This document shows, in pieces, positions 24,794-35,116 of a stretch of DNA of 43,531 nucleotides (the first letter of the stretch is position 1; each line of letters opens with the position of its first letter). This DNA is from Deinococcus seoulensis (GTDB lineage Bacteria > Deinococcota > Deinococci > Deinococcales > Deinococcaceae). Location of the stretch: positions 1 to 43,531 of the forward strand of contig NZ_BMQM01000030.1 of assembly GCF_014648115.1 (NCBI RefSeq). Direction: 5' to 3'. The notes beneath the pieces are model-generated. The model was not told the origin of the DNA. It made no database searches and saw nothing but the letters and a program-made list of their open reading frames with translations. The position numbers and the translations under genes were made by a program.

Positions 24794-26140
24794 ATGAGTG
24801 ACTTGCAGCAGTACCTCGACGCGCACGCGCTGCTCATCGCCGGGCAGTACCAGGAGGCACTGGACTTCCTGGATGCCCGGCCGACCACCGACGCGTTCCA
24901 TCACGCCCGGCAGCGGGCGTACGCCCTGCACCACCTGGGCCGCGTGGACGAGGCGTACGCCGGGATCGAACAGGCCGCCCACATCGCCGAGACGGACCGG
25001 CCGACCCTGCGCGGCGCGGCGTACATCGACTGGGCCGTCATGCTGATGCGCGACCAGCGTTTCGAGGAAGGCTTCCGGCTGTACCATCAGGCGCTCGCGC
25101 ACGCCACCGACCCCGAGGACCGCGCCGCGACCCTCTACAACCTCGGCTGGACGTACCTGCGCCGCGGGCACCTCGATCACGCCCTCGACGCGCTGCACGA
25201 AGGGCACGCCCTGACGCGCGGCGCCCGGCACGAGGGCCTGCGCTGGCGCGGTCACCTCTTCCGCTGCGCCCTGGCACTGCACGCCCGCGCCTGCGGCCAG
25301 TTCGACCTCGCCCTCGGCCGCGCCCGGCGGGCCACCCGACTTGCCGGGGACGACCGCGCCGGCGTGTACGCCTGGAACGTGCTGGCCACCACCCTGCGTC
25401 TCGACGGACAGGTCGCGGCTGCCAGGGACGCCCAGCAGCGGGCCCTGAATCTCGCCGGAGACGGCACTGCCCACGATACCGAGGCCCTCTACCTGGCCAT
25501 GATCGACCTCAGCGGTCCGGAGTCCGGGGCTGCCCGGGACACCCTGCAGCGCCTCGCGCCGCTCACCGCGCCCTACGACGCCTGGCGTGCCCGCCTGCAC
25601 CTCGCCCAGCAGGACCTGCGCGCCGGACGGACCGACGCGGCCCGCCAGACCCTCCAGGCCGCCACCGACGCGAACGAACCCTACGTCCTGCTCGACGAGG
25701 CGCCCGTCCTGACCGACCTGTACGCCTGGGGCCGGGCCGCCGGACTGCCCCTCCCGGAACCCGCGGCGCGGCAACCGTCCGCGCTGCACGTCGTCGCGCG
25801 CGGCGCCCCCACCGCGTTCCTGTGCGGCCGCCCCCTGCCCGCCGCGCGCCCCCTGGCCCTCGCCACCGCCGCGTACCTCTGCCATGAGGGCCCCGCCACG
25901 CTCGACACGCTCGCCCGGGCGCTGCTCGACCTGCCCGCCGGGGACGCCCGCGGCCCTGCCCGCATCCGCGCCGCGCTGAACGACCTGCACGACCTGATCG
26001 GCACCGACACCCTGACCGTCACCCGGCAGCGCACCGTCACCCTCGACCCCGCCTGGACCGTCACCACCGACCTGGACGGCCCCGGCCCCGACCCGTTCAC
26101 GGACCTCTACGGCGAGTGGATCACGCAGCTCGCCCGCTGA
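24794..26140 (+). CDS. TPR protein with C-terminal winged-helix-like domain
   Basis: Protein of 448 residues. Residues 1-310 are helical repeats of the TPR type (LIAGQYQEALDFLDA, ALHHLGRVDEAYAGIEQAA, LYNLGWTYLRRGHLDHALDALHEG, AWNVLATTLRLDGQVAAARDAQQ, LHLAQQDLRAGRTDAARQTLQ). The last 110 residues (from about HVVARGAPTAFLCGRPLP) resemble the OmpR-like winged helix that SARP/BTAD-type regulators carry (DTLARALLDL, ARIRAALNDLHDLIG, TVTLDPAWTVTTDL). It is therefore probably a DNA-binding or signalling regulator. No Shine-Dalgarno is seen. A CATGAT box ends 9 nt before ATG, suggesting a leaderless transcript. It converges on a gene with the same two-part design. Confidence 0.78.
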   Translation: MSDLQQYLDAHALLIAGQYQEALDFLDARPTTDAFHHARQRAYALHHLGRVDEAYAGIEQAAHIAETDRPTLRGAAYIDWAVMLMRDQRFEEGFRLYHQALAHATDPEDRAATLYNLGWTYLRRGHLDHALDALHEGHALTRGARHEGLRWRGHLFRCALALHARACGQFDLALGRARRATRLAGDDRAGVYAWNVLATTLRLDGQVAAARDAQQRALNLAGDGTAHDTEALYLAMIDLSGPESGAARDTLQRLAPLTAPYDAWRARLHLAQQDLRAGRTDAARQTLQAATDANEPYVLLDEAPVLTDLYAWGRAAGLPLPEPAARQPSALHVVARGAPTAFLCGRPLPAARPLALATAAYLCHEGPATLDTLARALLDLPAGDARGPARIRAALNDLHDLIGTDTLTVTRQRTVTLDPAWTVTTDLDGPGPDPFTDLYGEWITQLAR

Positions 26141-27229
26141 TTAATCCGCATCCATCTCCAGCCAGTCCAGTGGGCCGTCCAGCAGGCACGGCCCCGACCC
26201 GCCGCGCAGGTCCGTCGACCACACCCACTGCGGCCCCAGTGACAACCGCCCGCCGCGCAACCGCACCGCGTCCGCGTCGCCCAGCAGACTCCGCAGGCGT
26301 GACAGGTGATACCGTACCTGACCGTACAGCGCCTTCTGCGTGCCCTCCCCGAGCACCGCGTCCGCCACCACCGGCCACGGCGCGCCGCCCCGCTCGATCA
26401 GGTACGCCAGGACCGCCAGGCTGCGGCCCTCACCGCGCATCGGCACGAACGTCAGCCCGCGCTGCACACCCAGCCGCCCGCGCGTGACGAGTCGCGCCGC
26501 GCCTGGCGTGCCCGGCGGTTCCGGCCAGCCCAGCGCCGCGCGCACCCGGGGCACACTGCGGGACTCGTCCAGTACCTCGAACGGAAACCCTGATGCGTCC
26601 GGCAGCAACCCCACCCGCAACCCGGAGCGCAGCACCGACTCGGCGTCCTGCAGCGCCAGCCTGAGCTGCACGCCCTGCGACAGCAGCGCCTCGTCCGGCC
26701 GCCCGGACCCCGGATGCACCAGGTCCAGCAGTGCCTGCACGTCCGCCGCCGCCTCCGGTGACGGCGCGTACCGCAGCGCCGCGTAATGATGCCGGACCGA
26801 CACCAGCGGGTCCCCCATCACGCGCGTCGTGGTCGCCAGCGTCAGGTGCGCCCCGAACGCCACGCCCGCACCCACCTGCCCGCCCAGCGCCTCCCGCGCG
26901 CGACTCAGGGACGCCTCGAACGCCCCCTGCACGCGGTCCACGGTCGCCAGTCCCACCAGCAGCGCGCCCCGCCACGGCCGCGCCGAACGCTGCGCCCGCA
27001 CCAGCCCCATGCCCTCCTCGAACTGCCCGGCGGCCGCCGCGACGTTCCCGGCCAGCAGCGCCGCCCACCCCAGGTCATGCAGGATCGCGGCCCGCTGCGG
27101 CACGCCCCGCCCACCGGTCGCCAGCAGCGTCAACCATGCCGCCGGCGGCTCACGCCACGACCACCGTCCCGCCGGTTCCAGCGGCGTTCCGGCTGCCCAG
27201 TGCCCCAGCGGGGGCGGCAGGGGCGTCAC
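26141..27229 (-). CDS. TPR/winged-helix regulator, convergent partner
   Basis: Protein of 362 residues with the same architecture as its convergent neighbour but low identity. Helical repeats cover about residues 20-190 (RAAILHDLGWAALLAGNVAAAAGQFEEGMGL, RGALLVGLATVDRVQGAFEASLSRAREAL, TRVMGDPLVSVRHHYAALRYAP). A C-terminal OmpR/BTAD-like winged helix follows (RSLAVLAYLIERGGAPWPVVADAVLGE, ALYGQVRYHLSRLRSLLGDADAVRL, LSLGPQWVWSTDL). Its TAA stop abuts the TGA stop of the convergent gene with no base between. The winged helix looks better conserved than in the neighbour. The start ATG at 27229 is the first in frame. A target or signal cannot be inferred. Confidence 0.8.
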   Translation of the reverse strand: MTPLPPPLGHWAAGTPLEPAGRWSWREPPAAWLTLLATGGRGVPQRAAILHDLGWAALLAGNVAAAAGQFEEGMGLVRAQRSARPWRGALLVGLATVDRVQGAFEASLSRAREALGGQVGAGVAFGAHLTLATTTRVMGDPLVSVRHHYAALRYAPSPEAAADVQALLDLVHPGSGRPDEALLSQGVQLRLALQDAESVLRSGLRVGLLPDASGFPFEVLDESRSVPRVRAALGWPEPPGTPGAARLVTRGRLGVQRGLTFVPMRGEGRSLAVLAYLIERGGAPWPVVADAVLGEGTQKALYGQVRYHLSRLRSLLGDADAVRLRGGRLSLGPQWVWSTDLRGGSGPCLLDGPLDWLEMDAD

Positions 27230-27492
27230 GCCCGTCCTCTGACGGCCGCCCGTCCCGACCGGACCGGCGCTTCACGCCCGTCGACTGCCGCCCGTTCCCG
27301 CATCTGCTCACCGTGCATCCGCCAGAGCATAGACGTTCCGGCCCCCGACTGCATGCAGGAGCGGAAACCTGCGTCCAGCACGCGCTTTTCACGCTAACCT
27401 CACGGGAGGGCCGTGAAGGGTGCGCGGCGGATTCCGGAGGGGGAATTCACCTGGGAATTCGCGGCGGCGTTTTCACACTAATGGCACTTGGT
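27230..27492. other. Divergent intergenic region
   Basis: Region between the TPR regulator (minus) and the recombinase promoter (plus). It contains a direct repeat of GGGAATTC with a 12-bp period and GC-rich imperfect dyads near 27408-27475, but no gene-like frame. It should hold the promoter of the regulator gene. Confidence 0.45.
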
Positions 27493-27522
27493 TTGAAACA
27501 TGCCCCCGTGCGCCGCTACACT
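27493..27522 (+). promoter_or_regulatory. Promoter of the tyrosine recombinase gene
   Basis: TTGAAA (27493-27498) and TACACT (27517-27522) with an 18-bp spacer form a good sigma-70-type promoter. An in-frame ATG at 27500 lies inside the promoter, so translation must start later, at ATG 27587. Confidence 0.7.
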
Positions 27523-27586
27523 GACCCGCAGTGAACACCCCGACCCCCGACCCGTCCCGGACCCCGCCCGCTCCCGGCGGTCACGC

Positions 27587-28537
27587 ATGACGCTGGTACA
27601 ACTGCGTAACGCCGTCACCATCGCGGGCCTCGACGACCGCGCCCTGCGGGTCCGGGCGGTCGAGGCGGCCAGCACCTACGACGACGACATGCTGATCATG
27701 GTCACGCACGCCTACATGACCAGCGCCAGCCGCAAGGGCGCACGCACCAGCCGCCGCACCCTCGAAGCGTACGCGCTGGCCGTCCGGGACTTCGTGCGCT
27801 GGGCGCAGGACAGCGGCGTGCAACTCCTGCGCCCGGGCCGCCGCGACGGCGGGCGGTACGTCGCGCACCTCCAGACGCGCCCCAGCCTCGGCCGGGGCCG
27901 CAGCGGCCACCTGTCCGCCGCGACCGCCGCCGGGTACGTCGCCGGGGCGCGCGCCCTGTACCGCGCGCTGTCGTGGGCCGGCGCGACCGACGCGCACCCC
28001 TTCCAGGACGCGCATGTCGCGCCGGACCCCACGCCGGGCATCGTGAAGAACCCGCCGTACATGCACGAGATCGACGCCGTGCTCCCGCACTGCGACGCGC
28101 GCCTCGCGGCGCTGCTGCTGCTGTGCGCGCACGCCGGCCTGCGCGTCAGCGAGGCACTCGACGTCCGCCGCGCCGACCTGCACGGCGCCAGCCTGACCGT
28201 GCGCGGCAAGGGCAGCAAGGTCCGGCGCGTGCCGCTGGGCCGCCGGGTCCGCAGCGCCCTGGACACCCTGCCGCCCGTGGACGACGGCGGGCGCCTGTTC
28301 GACTGGAAGTACGCGCAGGCCACGTACCGCATGCGCAAGGCGTTCCGCGCCGCCGGGCACGGCGAGGCGTGGCGCGGCTTCCACGCGGCCCGCAAGCACT
28401 CCGGCACGCGCCTGTACACCGCCACGCGTGATTTCACGCGCGTGGGCCTGTTCCTGGGGCACGCCTCGGTGGACACCACCCGCCGGTACGTGGCCGTGCA
28501 GGACGACGACGTGGCCGCCGAGGTCGAATTCTTCTGA
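27587..28537 (+). CDS. Tyrosine recombinase (XerC/XerD-like)
   Basis: Site-specific recombinase of 316 residues, the usual Xer size. The N-terminal core-binding (SAM-like) domain spans about 30-145 ([21 protein letters not shown]). The catalytic domain has the full set of residues: Arg186 in AGLRVSEAL, a Lys in [11 protein letters not shown], His266 and Arg269 in FHAARKHSG, His292 in [12 protein letters not shown] and the nucleophile Tyr301. It should cleave and rejoin DNA through a phosphotyrosine link. There is no attachment site, excisionase or phage gene beside it, so a housekeeping role (dimer resolution or a stand-alone integrase) fits better than a prophage. I found no dif-like site in the window. 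Confidence 0.88.
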   Translation: MTLVQLRNAVTIAGLDDRALRVRAVEAASTYDDDMLIMVTHAYMTSASRKGARTSRRTLEAYALAVRDFVRWAQDSGVQLLRPGRRDGGRYVAHLQTRPSLGRGRSGHLSAATAAGYVAGARALYRALSWAGATDAHPFQDAHVAPDPTPGIVKNPPYMHEIDAVLPHCDARLAALLLLCAHAGLRVSEALDVRRADLHGASLTVRGKGSKVRRVPLGRRVRSALDTLPPVDDGGRLFDWKYAQATYRMRKAFRAAGHGEAWRGFHAARKHSGTRLYTATRDFTRVGLFLGHASVDTTRRYVAVQDDDVAAEVEFF

Positions 28538-28577
28538 CCCGCCCCGGGCCGGTGGTGCCTGCGCCCGGCGGGTGCGC

Positions 28578-28583
28578 TACCCT
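28578..28583 (+). promoter_or_regulatory. -10 box for a leaderless transcript
   Basis: TACCCT ends 7 nt before GTG 28591, with no ribosome site between. This is the TANNNT-7-start layout described for leaderless genes in Deinococcus. Confidence 0.55.
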
Positions 28584-28590
28584 CCGGGGC

Positions 28591-29274
28591 GTGCGCATTC
28601 TGGACCTGAACGACTGGCCCCGCCGTCCCCTCTTCGACCTGTTCCGCGGGTACACCCAGCCGGACTTCAACGTGACGGCCACCGTGGACGTGACGGCCCT
28701 GCGCGCCCTGGTGCGCGAGCGGCAGGTGTCGTTCATGGTCGCCTCGACGTACGTGCTGGCCCGCGCGGCGAACGAGTTCACGCCAATGCGGTGGCGTATC
28801 CGGGGCGATCAGGTGGTCGAGCATGACGTGGTGCACCCGTCCGTCACGGACGCCGATCCGGACGGTGACCTGTTCCATTTCTGCGCGTTGCCGTACCACC
28901 GCAGCGGCCCGGAGTTCCTACGTGGCGCACGGGAAGCCCTGAACGACAGTGCTGCTCGGCCCAGCGTGGCGATCACGCCGGGGCAGGACGACCTGCTGTA
29001 CCTGTCGAGCCTGCCGTGGCTGCACTTCACGTCCATCCAGCATCCGCAGCACCTGTCGCCGCCCGACTCGATTCCGCGCCTGACGACCGGGAAGTTCGTG
29101 CAGCAGGGGGGCCGCACTCAGATGCCGCTGTCCGTGCAGGTGAACCACGCCCTGATGGACGGCCTGCACGTCGCGCAGTACTTCGCGCGGGTGCAGGCCC
29201 TGCTGGACGACCCGGCCCTGCTGGACGGGCCGTTACCTGCGCAGCACCCGGAGCGCCCGCTCAGCACCTCCTGA
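28591..29274 (+). CDS. Chloramphenicol acetyltransferase-like protein
   Basis: Acyltransferase of 227 residues of the trimeric CAT (CatA) fold. Family landmarks are the N-terminal WPRRPLFDLFRGY, FNVTATVDVTAL, SFMVASTYVLARAANEF, MRWRIRGDQVVEHD, PWLHFTSIQHP and the catalytic segment VNHALMDGLHVAQYF, which keeps the general-base histidine and the DG that follow the first His in classical HHAVCDG; the first His is replaced by Asn. It may acetylate chloramphenicol or, more likely in a free-living bacterium, another hydroxyl compound. GTG 28591 is chosen because a -10 box lies 7 nt upstream (leaderless). The TGA stop is shared with the target duplication of a MITE-like element. Confidence 0.85.
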   Translation: MRILDLNDWPRRPLFDLFRGYTQPDFNVTATVDVTALRALVRERQVSFMVASTYVLARAANEFTPMRWRIRGDQVVEHDVVHPSVTDADPDGDLFHFCALPYHRSGPEFLRGAREALNDSAARPSVAITPGQDDLLYLSSLPWLHFTSIQHPQHLSPPDSIPRLTTGKFVQQGGRTQMPLSVQVNHALMDGLHVAQYFARVQALLDDPALLDGPLPAQHPERPLSTS

Positions 29275-29411
29275 AACGGATTCCGTCTGTTTCGTTAACA
29301 ACCCGGAAGAACGCCGGGTTGCCAACTCCACGCCCGGAACCCGTTTCTCTCCTGCTCGCGTCCGCTCGGATGGAACGGTTTTTGCAAACCATTCCATCGG
29401 AGTCCGTATGA
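29272..29411 (-). repeat. MITE-like repeat, full copy 4
   Basis: Element 29275-29408 (134 bp) between TGA duplications (29272-29274, 29409-29411). Inverted relative to copies 2 and 3. Compared with copy 2, hairpin A shows paired changes (GATTGAA/TTCAATC to GATGGAA/TTCCATC; GGGCT/AGCCC to GGTTT/AAACC), and hairpin B does too (AATCC/GGATT to AACCC/GGGTT). The left duplication is the stop codon of the acetyltransferase gene. Confidence 0.9.
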
Positions 29412-29432
29412 GGGCCCCCGCGTGGCTCCGGC

Positions 29433-31388
29433 TCAGCCGCCGACGTGCACGATGGGACGGCGGTCGCGGTCCGGTTCGGCGCGGCGCAGGATCTCGCGGG
29501 TCAGGGGCGGCACGTCTCCGCGCCCGCCGATCACGAAATCCAGCGCGAGTTGCAGCGGGCTTTCCTCGGTCCAGCGCATGTACACCTGCGGCGGCGCGCC
29601 CCGCCCGCGCAGGTGCAGCATCACGGCCGCAATGGTGTTCGGCACGCTGGACCCCCGCGCGCGCAGCACGCCGTACGGGCCGACGTGCAGGCCGCGCACC
29701 TCGACCACGTCCGTGAACTCGCTGGCGTCGTCCAGTTCCACTTCCAGGAACAGGAAGGGTTGCTCGTCGGGCAGGTGCACCATCTGCCGCACGCGCAGTT
29801 CCTGCCGGTGGTACTCGTCCTGCGCCGAGCGGCCCGGATGGTGAGACACGAGCCGCAGCGGCCGGATCGGGTAGGCGCGCAGCAATTCCACGGCCGTGTC
29901 GTCCAGTTGCACCTGACTGACCCGCAGTTCGAACGAGCGGTTCACGCGGGACGTGACGCCCACGACCAGCACCAGCAGGATGAACAGCAGCGCGATCAGC
30001 AGGCCCTGCGGGTTGCTGACGATCGTGACGCCCAGCGTGTAGATGAAGATGGCGCTGATCACCGCGAACATCCGCAGTTCCCTGCGGTGCCCGCGACGGC
30101 GGGCGGTCAGGGTGACGGCGACGGCGGCGCTGGTCATCATGGCCAGCACGCCCGTGGCGTACGCGGCGGCCTGGGCGTCCACGTTCGCGCGGAACGCCGC
30201 CGTGACCGCGAACGAGATCAGCAGGAAGATCAGGACCAGCGGGCGGTGCGCGCGGCTCCACTCGGGCGCCATGCCGTAGCGGGGCAGGTAACGCGGCACG
30301 ATGTTCAGCAGCCCCGCCATCGCGGACGCCCCCGCGAACCACAGGATGCCGGTGGTGCTCAGGTCGTACGCCGTGCCGATCAGGTTCCCCAGGTGCTCGT
30401 GCGCCAGGTACGCCAGCGCCCGCCCGTTCGCCTCGCCGCCCGGCTGGAACTCCGCGGCCGGGATCAGCAGCGTCGTCACGACACTGCTGCTGAGCAGAAA
30501 CGCACTCATGAGCAGCGCGGCGGTCGTGAGCAGCTTCTGCCCGTTGCGGATGCGTCCGGCCGGGTGCGCCTCGGTGTCGCTGGCGTCCCCGCGGATCAGC
30601 GGCATGACGACCACGCCCGTCTCGAAGCCCGACAGGCCCAGCGCCAGTTTCGGGAAGACCAGCAGCGCCGCGCCGATCACGGCGAGCGGCGTGGCGTACC
30701 CGTGCGTCAGCGCCGACAGCCAGTTCCCGAGCAGTTCGGGCTGCGCGGCGATCAGTTGCGCGCCGCGCGCGATGACCAGCAGACTGAGCGTCAGGTACGC
30801 CGTGACCAGCACCACCGCGATCCCGATGGCCTCCTTGAACCCCTTGAGGAACACGCTGCCCAGCAGGGTCAGCAGCAGCAGCGTCACGCCCACCTGATGC
30901 CCCTGCAACGCCGGTTTCAGGAACGGGTTCTCGATCAGGTGCGCGGCGGCGTCCGCGGCGGACAGCGTGATGGTGATGATGAAGCCCGTGGCGACGAACC
31001 CGATCAGGGTCAGCACCAGGAACTTGCTGGGCCAGTACGTGAGGAGCCGCTCGAGCATCGAGATCGACCCGTCCCCGTGCGGACTTTCCTGCGCCACGCG
31101 CCGGTACATGGGCAGCGCCCCGAACAGCGTGACGAGCACCAGCACCAGCGTCGCCACGGGTGACAGCGCCCCGGCCGCCAGCGCCGCGATGCCCGGCTGG
31201 TACCCCAGCGTGCTGAAGTAATCCACGCCGGTCAGGCACATCACCTGCCACCACGCGTGCTTGTGCGTCTGCGCGGGCGGGGGCGTCTCGTAGTACCCTT
31301 CCGGCGCGGGCGGCTGCGCGTCCTGGCGCAGCAGCCAGTCGGACGCGCGCGTGAGCAGCGGGTGGGGGGGCCGGGCAGCGGGTCGCAT
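29433..31388 (-). CDS. APC-superfamily amino acid permease with C-terminal cytoplasmic domain
   Basis: Membrane protein of 651 residues. After a hydrophilic N-terminus, helices start near [23 protein letters not shown] (about 45-70) and run to about 480, giving roughly 12 helices. APC signatures are [35 protein letters not shown] and [20 protein letters not shown]. The last 160 residues are soluble and beta-rich ([45 protein letters not shown]), a domain seen on some large APC transporters and perhaps regulatory. The start at ATG 31388 is preferred; an upstream ATG at 31454 would add 22 Arg-rich residues across the repeat region. Substrate unknown. Confidence 0.83.
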   Translation of the reverse strand: MRPAARPPHPLLTRASDWLLRQDAQPPAPEGYYETPPPAQTHKHAWWQVMCLTGVDYFSTLGYQPGIAALAAGALSPVATLVLVLVTLFGALPMYRRVAQESPHGDGSISMLERLLTYWPSKFLVLTLIGFVATGFIITITLSAADAAAHLIENPFLKPALQGHQVGVTLLLLTLLGSVFLKGFKEAIGIAVVLVTAYLTLSLLVIARGAQLIAAQPELLGNWLSALTHGYATPLAVIGAALLVFPKLALGLSGFETGVVVMPLIRGDASDTEAHPAGRIRNGQKLLTTAALLMSAFLLSSSVVTTLLIPAAEFQPGGEANGRALAYLAHEHLGNLIGTAYDLSTTGILWFAGASAMAGLLNIVPRYLPRYGMAPEWSRAHRPLVLIFLLISFAVTAAFRANVDAQAAAYATGVLAMMTSAAVAVTLTARRRGHRRELRMFAVISAIFIYTLGVTIVSNPQGLLIALLFILLVLVVGVTSRVNRSFELRVSQVQLDDTAVELLRAYPIRPLRLVSHHPGRSAQDEYHRQELRVRQMVHLPDEQPFLFLEVELDDASEFTDVVEVRGLHVGPYGVLRARGSSVPNTIAAVMLHLRGRGAPPQVYMRWTEESPLQLALDFVIGGRGDVPPLTREILRRAEPDRDRRPIVHVGG

Positions 31389-31431
31389 GACTGCGCGGAG
31401 TATGCGCCTTTGCCCCGGAGTGTGCCAGGGG

Positions 31432-31483
31432 TCACGTTCACGGCTCACGTTCACGGCTCACGTTCGCAGCTCACGTTCGCGGG
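31432..31483. repeat. Four tandem 13-bp direct repeats
   Basis: Units at 31432-31444, 31445-31457, 31458-31470 and 31471-31483, with consensus TCACGTTCRCGGC. The first two are identical. The array lies between the divergent APC permease and galM genes, so it could be a multi-site operator or a slippage-prone spacer. Confidence 0.75.
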
Positions 31484-31505
31484 GCGCGCCGGCGGGACGC
31501 TGACC

Positions 31506-31568
31506 TATCATGACGGCATGTTCACGGTGTTCACCCCTCCCCGTTCCTGCCCGGCCGGTCGCGCGTGA
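31506..31568 (+). promoter_or_regulatory. -10 box and 16-codon leader ORF overlapping galM
   Basis: TATCAT (31506-31511) lies 6 nt before ATG 31518, the leaderless layout. That ATG opens a 16-residue frame (MFTVFTPPRSCPAGRA) whose TGA overlaps the galM GTG start as GTGA. galM has no ribosome site of its own, so it may depend on translation of this leader. Confidence 0.5.
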
Positions 31569-32665
31569 CCGGCCACTCCCCCCTGCCCGTCACGCCGCCG
31601 CCCGTCGGGACGCTCGACACGCGCGACTGGGACGGCCTGCCCGGCGCGCTCCTGTTCACGCTGACCCTCCCGGACGGCACCGAGGCGCGGCTGTCGAACC
31701 TCGGCGCGACCCTGGTGTCCCTGCGCGTCCCGGACCGCAGCGGCGTACTGGCCGACGTGACACTGGGCCACGACGACCCGCGCGCGTACCTGGACCGCGC
31801 CCGCACCCCGTACTTCGGAGCGACCATCGGCCGGTACGCCAACCGCATCGCCGGGGGCCGCTTCCCGCTCGACGGCCGCGAGGTGCAGCTCCCGCTGGTC
31901 GAGCCGCACACCACCCTGCACGGCGGCCCGGACGGCTTCGACCGCCGCCTCTGGGACGCGCAGGGCAGTGTGGGCGAGGACGGCCCGACCGTGCTGTTCA
32001 CCCGTCTGAGCCCCGACGGTGAGGAAGGTTTCCCCGGCAACCTGAACGTCAGCGTGCGCTACACCCTGCGCCCCGACCGGGCCGTGCAGATCGACTACCA
32101 CGCGGTCACGGACGCCCCGACCGTCGTGAACCTCACGCACCACTCGTACTGGAACCTCAGCGGCGACCCGTCATGCCCGGTGCTGGACCACGAGGTCCGG
32201 ATCACGGCCGCGCAGTTCACGCCCGTGGACGCGCACCTGCTGCCCGAATCCGCGCACGCCCCGGTGCAGGGCACGCCCTTCGACCTGCGAGAGGCGCGGG
32301 TGCTGGCCGATGCGCTCGCCGCGCCGCACCCGCAGACGGAACGCTGCGGCGGGTTCGACCATAACTTCGTGCTGAACGGCCCGGCCGGGCAACTCCGGCT
32401 GGCCGCGACCGTCCGGCACGCCCCGTCGGGCCGGGTGATGGACGTGCAGACCACCGAACCCGGCGTGCAGTTCTACACCGGCAACGCCCTGGACGGCCGC
32501 GTGCAGGGGCGCGGGAACGTCACGTACGCCGCGCACGCCGCCCTGTGCCTCGAACCGCAGCACTACCCGGACAGCCCGAACCGCCCGGACTTTCCCAGCA
32601 CCCGCCTCGATCCGGGGCAGGCCTGGTACTCGCGGACCGTGTACGCCTTCCGCACGGACGACTGA
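31565..32665 (+). CDS. galM: Aldose 1-epimerase (galactose mutarotase)
   Basis: Cytoplasmic enzyme of 366 residues that interconverts alpha and beta anomers of aldohexoses. Family landmarks: LSNLGATLVSLRVPDRSG, GATIGRYANRIAGGRF, LHGGPDGFDRRLWD with the catalytic-site His, VVNLTHHSYWNLSGD with the general-acid His pair, CGGFDHNFVL, GVQFYTGNAL and a C-terminal ALCLEPQHYPDSPNRPDFPST carrying the catalytic glutamate. GTG 31565 overlaps the stop of a small leader frame; no Shine-Dalgarno is visible. No other galactose genes are near, so it may serve general sugar metabolism. It ends before a strong bidirectional terminator shared with arsB. Confidence 0.93.
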   Translation: MTGHSPLPVTPPPVGTLDTRDWDGLPGALLFTLTLPDGTEARLSNLGATLVSLRVPDRSGVLADVTLGHDDPRAYLDRARTPYFGATIGRYANRIAGGRFPLDGREVQLPLVEPHTTLHGGPDGFDRRLWDAQGSVGEDGPTVLFTRLSPDGEEGFPGNLNVSVRYTLRPDRAVQIDYHAVTDAPTVVNLTHHSYWNLSGDPSCPVLDHEVRITAAQFTPVDAHLLPESAHAPVQGTPFDLREARVLADALAAPHPQTERCGGFDHNFVLNGPAGQLRLAATVRHAPSGRVMDVQTTEPGVQFYTGNALDGRVQGRGNVTYAAHAALCLEPQHYPDSPNRPDFPSTRLDPGQAWYSRTVYAFRTDD

Positions 32666-32693
32666 ACTGAACTGAGGACTGACGGCGATGGAC

Positions 32694-32734
32694 GGCCGCG
32701 CCCGCCCGCATACGGAATGCGGGCAGGCGCGGCC
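32694..32734. terminator. Bidirectional terminator between galM and arsB
   Basis: Arms 32694-32711 and 32717-32734 pair over 18 positions with one mismatch and a 5-nt loop (ACGGA). The hairpin lies exactly between the convergent stops of galM and arsB and should work in both directions. Confidence 0.75.
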
Positions 32735-34039
<1,305 letters not shown>

Positions 34040-34073
34040 GTGCAGGCTCCCTGTATGCAGGTGCTCGGCACGC

Positions 34074-34540
<467 letters not shown>

Positions 34541-34547
<7 letters not shown>

Positions 34548-34876
34548 ACCGATTTCTTTTGATGCGTCTGCGCGGGTGACGGTCCGCCGGGCGTCTGCGG
34601 AAACAGTTCGGTGAGGAGGTTGCCGCCCAGCGCGAAGACCGGCGCGAGTTGCAGCGTGTAGTACATGTTCTTGCCGCGTTGCTCGGCGGTGACGAGTTGC
34701 GTGTCGCGCAGGATGCCGAGGTGGTAGGAGATTCTGGACTGTGGGAGGTCCAGCAGCGTTTCGAGGTCGCACACGCAGCGTTCGCCCTGCGCGAGGTGGC
34801 GGATGATCTCGAAGCGCAGTTCGTGGGAGAGGGCGCGGAGCTGGTCGAGGACGCCGGTGGGGGGTGGGCGGGTCAT
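34541..34876 (-). CDS. arsR: ArsR-family arsenite-responsive repressor
   Basis: Winged-helix metalloregulator of 111 residues, the usual size. The motif GERCVCDLETLLDLPQSRISYHLGILRD holds the As(III)-binding CxC pair (CVCDL) in the DNA-recognition region, as in classical ArsR. It should repress the arsRCB operon and release DNA when arsenite binds. The ATG at 34876 is chosen because the -10 box TACACT lies 7 nt upstream (leaderless) and the frame upstream is AT-rich and not protein-like. Its stop overlaps arsC. Lys-Lys-Ser-Val-Cys at the C-terminus adds one more cysteine. Confidence 0.94.
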
Positions 34877-34883
34877 GAGGCGT

Positions 34884-34948
34884 AGTGTACGGCACGTTTT
34901 TTTTGATGGGTTGTGGAAATGGATGATTATGTGTATTTGCATGTAAAT
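34884..34948 (-). promoter_or_regulatory. arsR promoter and AT-rich candidate operator
   Basis: On the minus strand TACACT (34884-34889) lies 7 nt before arsR ATG. Upstream is a distinctly AT-rich stretch with a run of T and the near-palindrome ATTTGCATGTAAAT (34935-34948, one mismatched pair). The palindrome is a candidate ArsR operator, although it lies farther from the -10 box than most. Confidence 0.5.
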
Positions 34949-35116
34949 GATAGTAATAGGCAGTCGGGGTATCCCACCAGCTTCCGGCCCCGCCCACAGC
35001 TCCCGCATGCAGGGCCGTGTCATACCGTCTGCTTTTCCGGCTTGCCTGAGCGTCAGGCAGCAGGCATATGCTCCCGCCGGAGCGTACGCCCGCTGCCGTA
35101 ACCTGCTCTGCTGGGT

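Noticed and set aside
27440..27470. GGGAATTC direct repeats as a dif or attachment site for the nearby tyrosine recombinase
   Set aside because: Xer sites are two roughly 11-bp inverted arms with a 6-8 bp centre; this is a short direct repeat with no such arms.
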